Source of the DNA: CAZWUK01 sp964636685
GTDB taxonomy: Bacteria > Bacillota > Clostridia > Christensenellales > CAG-138
DNA length: 37,269 nucleotides
Direction: 5' to 3'
Assembly (NCBI GenBank): GCA_964636685.1
Contig: CAZWUK010000011.1
Span: forward strand, 1-37,269
A program made the translations under genes and the position numbers. A model generated the notes under the pieces. It saw only the letters and a program-made list of their open reading frames with translations. It did not search any database and had not been told where the DNA came from. Position 1 is the stretch's first letter, and each line of letters begins with the position of its first letter. Shown in pieces: positions 33,485 through 37,269 of this stretch.

Positions 33485-33645
33485 GCACAGTATTACGAGT
33501 GATCCTTGCTTTCTTTCTTTTTTGGTTTGGAAAAGAAAAAAGAACAGGGGGAAGTTCCTGCTCCTAAGAAGTTTGAAAATGTAGAAAACGCCGAGTGATA
33601 TTCACTTTCTTTTGCTTCCTTTTCGCCTTGTGAAAGAAAAGAAAG
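33485..33645 (-). repeat. Long-form R2 repeat abutting the murI stop codon
   Basis: Diverged version of the block at 29828-29963: AGAACAGGGGGAAGTTCCTG, CTAAGAAGTTTG, CGAGTGATATTCACTTTC, then a palindrome area ending in TGAAAGAAAAGAAAG, which touches the murI TAA at 33646. The rest of 33049-33166 has no gene. Confidence 0.8.
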
Positions 33646-34422
33646 TTAGGATTGGTGGAGAAGGAGTTCAAAGAGCGGGATCTCGCGGGAAAGGTCGCCG
33701 CTGGTCATAAAGTCCACATGTCCCGTGCCCGCCGGGTGAAGAAGCTCGTTTTTTTGCAGAACCCGACGCAGCTGCCGCGCCGTACCCGCGTTGCCGTCAT
33801 AGATCTGGCAGCGCCCGGCAAAATGCAGGTCTGCATAGCGGGAAATCGCGCCGCGAATAAAGGGGTAGTGCGTGCAGCCGAGCACAATGCCGTCGATCTC
33901 CATGCCGTGATACGGGGAAAAGAAGCGGTCAAACAGATCGTCAAACGCATCGTCTGCAAATACGCCCTGCTCGATGCGATCGACCAGCCCCGAACAGGCG
34001 ACGTTGATAACGCGGTCGGGATCGGGCATGCGGCTTTGCAGCGCAAGATAGCGGGAAAGCTTTGTCGTGGCAAGCGTCGCCATCATGAGCACCTTGCCGC
34101 TGCCGGGCGCCATGCAGGCGGGCTTGATGGCGGGCTCTACGCTGATGACCGGCACATCGAGCTTTTGCCGGATTTGCTGAATGCAGGTTCCCGTTGCGGT
34201 ATTGCAGGCGACCACAATGGCCTTGACGCCGCGCGCAACAAGGCTGTTGGCGCAGGCAAACGTCAACTCGGTGATCCTAGCTTCGGACTTGTCGCCGTAG
34301 GGCGCGTTTTGGTTGTCGCCGTAAAAAATGAAATTTTCACTGGGCAGCTCTTTTCGGGCGGCGCGCAGTACGCTGATGCCGCCAAGCCCCGAATCAAACA
34401 TGCCGATGGGTCTTGTATCCAT
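33646..34422 (-). CDS. murI: Glutamate racemase
   Basis: A 258-residue enzyme that supplies D-glutamate for peptidoglycan. Starts MDTRPIGMFDSGLGGISVLR; the two catalytic cysteines are C73 (VVACNTAT) and C183 (LGCTHYPF); FYGDNQNAPYG binds substrate. Normal length. AGAGGG upstream of the ATG. Its own promoter lies at 34446-34474. The stop touches an R2 palindrome. Confidence 0.96.
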   Translation of the reverse strand: MDTRPIGMFDSGLGGISVLRAARKELPSENFIFYGDNQNAPYGDKSEARITELTFACANSLVARGVKAIVVACNTATGTCIQQIRQKLDVPVISVEPAIKPACMAPGSGKVLMMATLATTKLSRYLALQSRMPDPDRVINVACSGLVDRIEQGVFADDAFDDLFDRFFSPYHGMEIDGIVLGCTHYPFIRGAISRYADLHFAGRCQIYDGNAGTARQLRRVLQKNELLHPAGTGHVDFMTSGDLSREIPLFELLLHQS

Positions 34423-34445
34423 GCGATCCCTCTTTCCACCATGCC

Positions 34446-34474
34446 ATTATAAACGGCGCGGCGGCATTTTTCAA
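34446..34474 (-). promoter_or_regulatory. Promoter of murI
   Basis: On the minus strand, TTGAAA, a 17-base spacer and a perfect TATAAT. Confidence 0.85.
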
Positions 34475-34580
34475 TCGTGGAAGGCGGCCTTACGCGCGCG
34501 TGGGGCTTCGAAAAACGGAAAAATACGTCAAACCGGAAAGAAACCGCAGGAAAAAAATGTGTGACAAAGCGTGTCGTGCG

Positions 34581-34609
34581 TTGCATTCGGGGCATACTTT
34601 GTGTAAAAT
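34581..34609 (+). promoter_or_regulatory. Promoter of the alpha/beta hydrolase operon
   Basis: TTGCAT, a 17-base spacer and TAAAAT, about 32 bases before the hydrolase start. Confidence 0.75.
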
Positions 34610-34641
34610 GAAAATTAACCATAAGATCGGGGGAAATTGGC

Positions 34642-35559
34642 ATGGAAGATACCGCGCTCCATCAATTGTTTATCAACTCCGAGCAGATCGGTGATTATGT
34701 TACGATTCGCCTGCCCGGCTTTTCCGATGAAGGTATGGAGGAGGAAGTCTCGCTCCACTATCTGGAATCAGGCACAGGGGAGCCGATGCTTTTGATCCAT
34801 TCCATCGGGCAGTCGCTGTACACCTGGCGGAATGTTTTTGCCGACCTTTCCGAAAACTATCGCGTGATCGCGCTGGATTTGCCCGGTCACGGATTTTCTT
34901 CGCGTCCGGATACGCTCAATTATTCCATGGACGATATGGCGACCGTGCTCAAGCTCTTTTTGGACGAGCTGGGCGTCACGTGCGCGCATATGGTGTCGTT
35001 TTCCATGGGCTCGATGTATATGCTGCGCATGCTCACGCTGTACCCTTCGTATGTGGCAAACTGCATCGTCATCGCCCCCGGCGGCGTCACAAAGCAAATG
35101 CCCTCGCTGATCCATAACATCGCAAACCCCGTGCTGTCGGTGTTTGCGCGAAATCTGTTTACGGCAAGCGACGTGCGGCGGCTCTTGTCCGAGTGCGTCA
35201 CCGATCCGGAGCTTGTGGACGACCGGATGGTCAAGCAGTATTACATGCCGCTGTCGGATGGGTTTTCGCGCGAGACGCTCATGTACGCGCTGCAAAATTT
35301 TGACATGGAGCTTGTGGCGCAAGGCTTGCGCGACACCGATCATGAGGTGCTGGTGCTGTGGGGCAAGCATGACGCGTGGCACATACCGTCCTCAAGCGTG
35401 TATTTTCAGGGCGTGCTGCAAAACGGAAGATACTACCTTGTGAAAGCGGGTCATCTGCTGCAGGAGGAGAATCCGGCAAAGCTGCTTGAGGTGATATATA
35501 GCTATATCCCGCCCGCAAGACCCAGCTATGACGCGTACCGGCGTACCGGTGGGAGATAA
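34642..35559 (+). CDS. Alpha/beta-fold hydrolase
   Basis: A 305-residue serine hydrolase. The oxyanion-hole area is LLIHSIGQS; the nucleophile elbow is S121 in SFSMGS, with Ser in the first and last small-residue positions where Gly is usual (GxSxG becomes SxSxG); the acid is D244 (WGKHDAW) and the histidine H271 (AGHLLQEE). The DLPGHGFSSRP motif is typical of the fold. The substrate is unknown. GGGGGAAA precedes the ATG. DUF951 follows five bases later, so it heads a likely four-gene operon ending at 36919. Confidence 0.9.
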   Translation: MEDTALHQLFINSEQIGDYVTIRLPGFSDEGMEEEVSLHYLESGTGEPMLLIHSIGQSLYTWRNVFADLSENYRVIALDLPGHGFSSRPDTLNYSMDDMATVLKLFLDELGVTCAHMVSFSMGSMYMLRMLTLYPSYVANCIVIAPGGVTKQMPSLIHNIANPVLSVFARNLFTASDVRRLLSECVTDPELVDDRMVKQYYMPLSDGFSRETLMYALQNFDMELVAQGLRDTDHEVLVLWGKHDAWHIPSSSVYFQGVLQNGRYYLVKAGHLLQEENPAKLLEVIYSYIPPARPSYDAYRRTGGR

Positions 35560-35564
35560 CCGGA

Positions 35565-35810
35565 ATGTTACCGGAATTTTCGCTGTATGATATTGTAACG
35601 ATGAAAAAGCCCCATGCTTGCGGCAGCAACGAATGGACCATTATCCGGGTGGGCGCGGACGTCAAGATCCGCTGCAACGCCTGCCAGCGGATCGTGATGC
35701 TTGACCGGGCGGATTTTGTGCGCATGGGAAAAAAGATCATCGGGAAACAGGAAAACAGGATTGAGAAAAACGAAATTCACCGAGAGACAGATCCGCATTC
35801 TTCGCAATGA
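35565..35810 (+). CDS. DUF951 family protein
   Basis: An 81-residue protein matching DUF951 throughout: YDIVTMKKPHACGSNEWTII, RVGADVKIRCNACQRIVML, then a polar tail. Two cysteine pairs (C19, and CNAC) may bind zinc. Small nucleic-acid-related proteins of this family are widespread in Firmicutes; function unknown. Its last 50 bases overlap the next gene in a different frame. GGGAGATAA lies upstream of the ATG. Confidence 0.9.
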   Translation: MLPEFSLYDIVTMKKPHACGSNEWTIIRVGADVKIRCNACQRIVMLDRADFVRMGKKIIGKQENRIEKNEIHRETDPHSSQ

Positions 35811-36369
35811 GGCGGAGGAGCAGAACGAGAAGATCCGGGGCGCCAGATTTTGGCGCAATCTGGATTTTCTGCTGTATTTGTGCGTGGTGGTGCTGGTGGC
35901 GTTTGGCATTCGCGCGTTTTTGTTCGAACCCATCCGCGTGATCGGGGAGTCGATGACGCCGACGCTGGCAGACGGCGAACACATGTTTGTGGAAAAGGTG
36001 AGCTATTGGCTCCATGCGCCGGAACGCGGCGACATCATCATCTGCTTTTATCCCGGCTATACGGAAAGCTGCGTCAAGCGTGTGATCGGTCTGCCGGGCG
36101 AAACGGTCGAGGTGCGGGAGGGAAAGGTCTATATCAACGACGCGCCCTTGGACGAAGCGGACTATTGGGCGGGGACGATATTTGCCGATTCGCCCAAGGT
36201 CTCCGTACCGGATAACAGCGTGTTTGTCATGGGCGACAACAGAAACGGCAGTAAGGACAGCCGAAACAGCACGGTCGGCGCGATTCCATACACCGAGATC
36301 GTCGGCAAGGTGCAGGCGGTCATCTGGCCGTTTGACCAGATGGAGCTTGTCAAAAGGGTGAATTACTGA
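35761..36369 (+). CDS. lepB: Signal peptidase I, first of a pair
   Basis: A 202-residue membrane protease that removes signal peptides. One membrane helix (about 35-55), then catalytic Ser64 (GESMTPTL) and Lys106 (CVKRVIGLPGE), followed by FVMGDNRNGSKDSR. I use the TTG at 35761, with AGGAAAAC upstream and the shorter, typical N terminus; a start at 35701 is possible but deep inside DUF951. It overlaps the end of DUF951. Confidence 0.92.
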   Translation: MRKTKFTERQIRILRNEAEEQNEKIRGARFWRNLDFLLYLCVVVLVAFGIRAFLFEPIRVIGESMTPTLADGEHMFVEKVSYWLHAPERGDIIICFYPGYTESCVKRVIGLPGETVEVREGKVYINDAPLDEADYWAGTIFADSPKVSVPDNSVFVMGDNRNGSKDSRNSTVGAIPYTEIVGKVQAVIWPFDQMELVKRVNY

Positions 36370-36370
36370 C

Positions 36371-36919
36371 ATGGAACAGCGTACACGCAGAACGCAGGGA
36401 CGCAAAAAGCTATACTTCTGGCATGCGGCGCTCGGATGGGTCTATTCCATCGTGATCGCCATTGCGGTGCTGTGCGTGATTTTTTTCGTGTGGCTGACGC
36501 CCATCCGCATTACGGGAGAGACGATGGCGCCTACGCTCAACGCGGACGAAATCGTGCTGGCGGACAAGCTGGTCAAGTACATCAAGACGCCGGTGCGCGG
36601 CGACATGATACTGTTCGCCGATCAAAACGGCAATATGTGCGTCAAGCGTGTGATTGCGCTGCCGGGGGAAACGGTGGACATCGTGGACGGGTATGTCTAT
36701 ATCGGCGGCCGTCCGCTTGACGAAACGGGATATGCGGTGAACTTTGTCGGTGATCTGTCCGCCATGACCGTGCCGGAGGGGACGCTGTTTGTGCTGGGAG
36801 ACAACCGCGCGCAGGTATATGACAGCCGGCTTGATTCGGTGGGGTGCATTGCATATGAGGACGTGATCGGGGTGCTGCGATTCCGCGTTGCGCCCGCGTC
36901 GCGGTTTGCGATTTATTGA
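36371..36919 (+). CDS. Signal peptidase I paralogue with Thr in place of the catalytic Ser
   Basis: A 182-residue paralogue starting one base after the previous stop. One membrane helix (about 22-42). The catalytic position reads GETMAPTL, with Thr51 where the nucleophile Ser belongs; Lys92 (CVKRVIALPGE) and FVLGDNRAQVYDSRLDS are kept. It may be inactive, may use Thr, or may process an unusual substrate. Translation is probably coupled to the first peptidase. Confidence 0.9.
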   Translation: MEQRTRRTQGRKKLYFWHAALGWVYSIVIAIAVLCVIFFVWLTPIRITGETMAPTLNADEIVLADKLVKYIKTPVRGDMILFADQNGNMCVKRVIALPGETVDIVDGYVYIGGRPLDETGYAVNFVGDLSAMTVPEGTLFVLGDNRAQVYDSRLDSVGCIAYEDVIGVLRFRVAPASRFAIY

Positions 36920-36939
36920 GAATTAAGACAAGAAGAACG

Positions 36940-36966
36940 AAAAGCGGGTGGTGAGCCTGCTTTTTT
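36940..36966 (+). terminator. Intrinsic terminator after the signal peptidase pair
   Basis: AAAAGCGGG pairs with CCTGCTTTT across seven bases, followed by TTTTTTG. Confidence 0.85.
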
Positions 36967-36978
36967 GTATGGGACGGG

Positions 36979-37198
36979 GTATTGGTTTCTGATATGCCGG
37001 TAAGTTGAAAAGCGCCTTGGCAAAAAAGACTTACTTTTCTTTCGCGCTCGGCGGCGCGACAAAGAAAAGTAACAAAAGAAGTCGGCCTCTAGGGCTGGCG
37101 TTGGTCAGATGCTTTCGTATCCTGGGGTATCGGCATCTGGCCTGCCGCTGGCAGGCTTATCGGTCGGTGGAATGTGGGAAAAAGATCTTGCAGAACGG
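36979..37198 (+). repeat. Dispersed repeat R1, copy E
   Basis: Close to copy A and to the complement of copy B: TATTGGTTTCTGATATGCC, CGCGCTCGGCGGCGCGACAA, AACAAAAGAAGTCGGCCTCT, GCCTGCC-GCT-GGCAGGC and AAGATCTTGCAGAACGG. It is followed by half an R2 palindrome (CTTTCTTTTCTTTC). Confidence 0.92.
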
Positions 37199-37218
37199 CT
37201 TTCTTTTCTTTCACTCCT

Positions 37219-37262
37219 CTTTGCCACATGCCTTTTCGCCGAGCTTGTACGGAGAGATGCGC
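37219..37262 (+). repeat. Dispersed repeat R3, degenerate copy 4
   Basis: TTTGCCACATGCC, then TTTTCGCCGAGCTTGTACGG, a diverged version of the R3 core. It follows R1-E and an R2 half-palindrome, and runs to near the window end. Confidence 0.6.
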
Positions 37263-37269
37263 AAAATCA

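Overview
This window looks like the replication-origin region of a chromosome from a Gram-positive Firmicute, probably class Clostridia. The evidence is gene content: dnaB-rplI-gdpP-yybS, dnaA, dnaN, soj/spo0J-type parAB with parS sites, a CIRCE heat-shock element, a DUF951 protein and a type I signal peptidase pair. GC content looks moderate. I cannot name the genus. The usual neighbours rpmH, rnpA, recF and gyrB are not next to dnaA or dnaN, so the origin neighbourhood is rearranged.

Layout. 0-7.6 kb, minus strand: the start of a GH13 glycosidase, a type IV prepilin-like gene with a stop codon in its leader, a left-handed beta-helix protein, then yybS-gdpP-rplI-dnaB (gdpP/rplI/dnaB with overlapping ends) and a UPF0316 membrane protein. 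7.9-12.7 kb, plus strand: an aconitase-family gene overlapping an isocitrate dehydrogenase gene broken by an in-frame TAA, a PerR/Fur-type regulator, and a QueD-like protein with a C-terminal zinc ribbon and no catalytic cysteine. 12.7-15.9 kb, minus strand: a sodium:solute symporter and uppP. 16-22.9 kb, plus strand: a large Pro/Ala-rich protein of unknown function, dnaA, dnaN, parA and parB, with DnaA boxes on both sides of dnaA. 23-24.4 kb, minus strand: lgt and a small membrane protein; the 3' end of lgt carries parS sites. 25-29 kb, plus strand: a NUDIX hydrolase, a membrane-anchored protein of unknown function and murA, whose upstream gap holds a third DnaA-box cluster next to an AT-rich stretch. 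29-37 kb: a small unknown protein, hsp20, a YdcZ-type transporter pair divergent from a Crp/Fnr regulator, an M23 peptidase-like protein, murI, an alpha/beta hydrolase, DUF951 and two signal peptidases.

The most unusual feature is a set of dispersed, hairpin-rich intergenic repeats. R1 has five copies of about 220 bp, one carrying a nested 160-bp element. R2 is a pyrimidine/purine palindrome that abuts the stop codons of dnaA, uppP, hsp20 and murI and forms two oppositely oriented tandem arrays on either side of dnaN. R3 has three clear copies and one degenerate one. All share a layout of long hairpin, then a CAAAAGA-like spacer, then a family-specific tail. I saw no tRNA, rRNA, CRISPR array or transposase gene.

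The genes fit a growth-control theme: replication start and segregation (dnaA, dnaN, dnaB, parAB), cell-wall precursor supply (murA, murI, uppP), protein export and lipoprotein maturation (two signal peptidases, lgt), and c-di-AMP turnover (gdpP).
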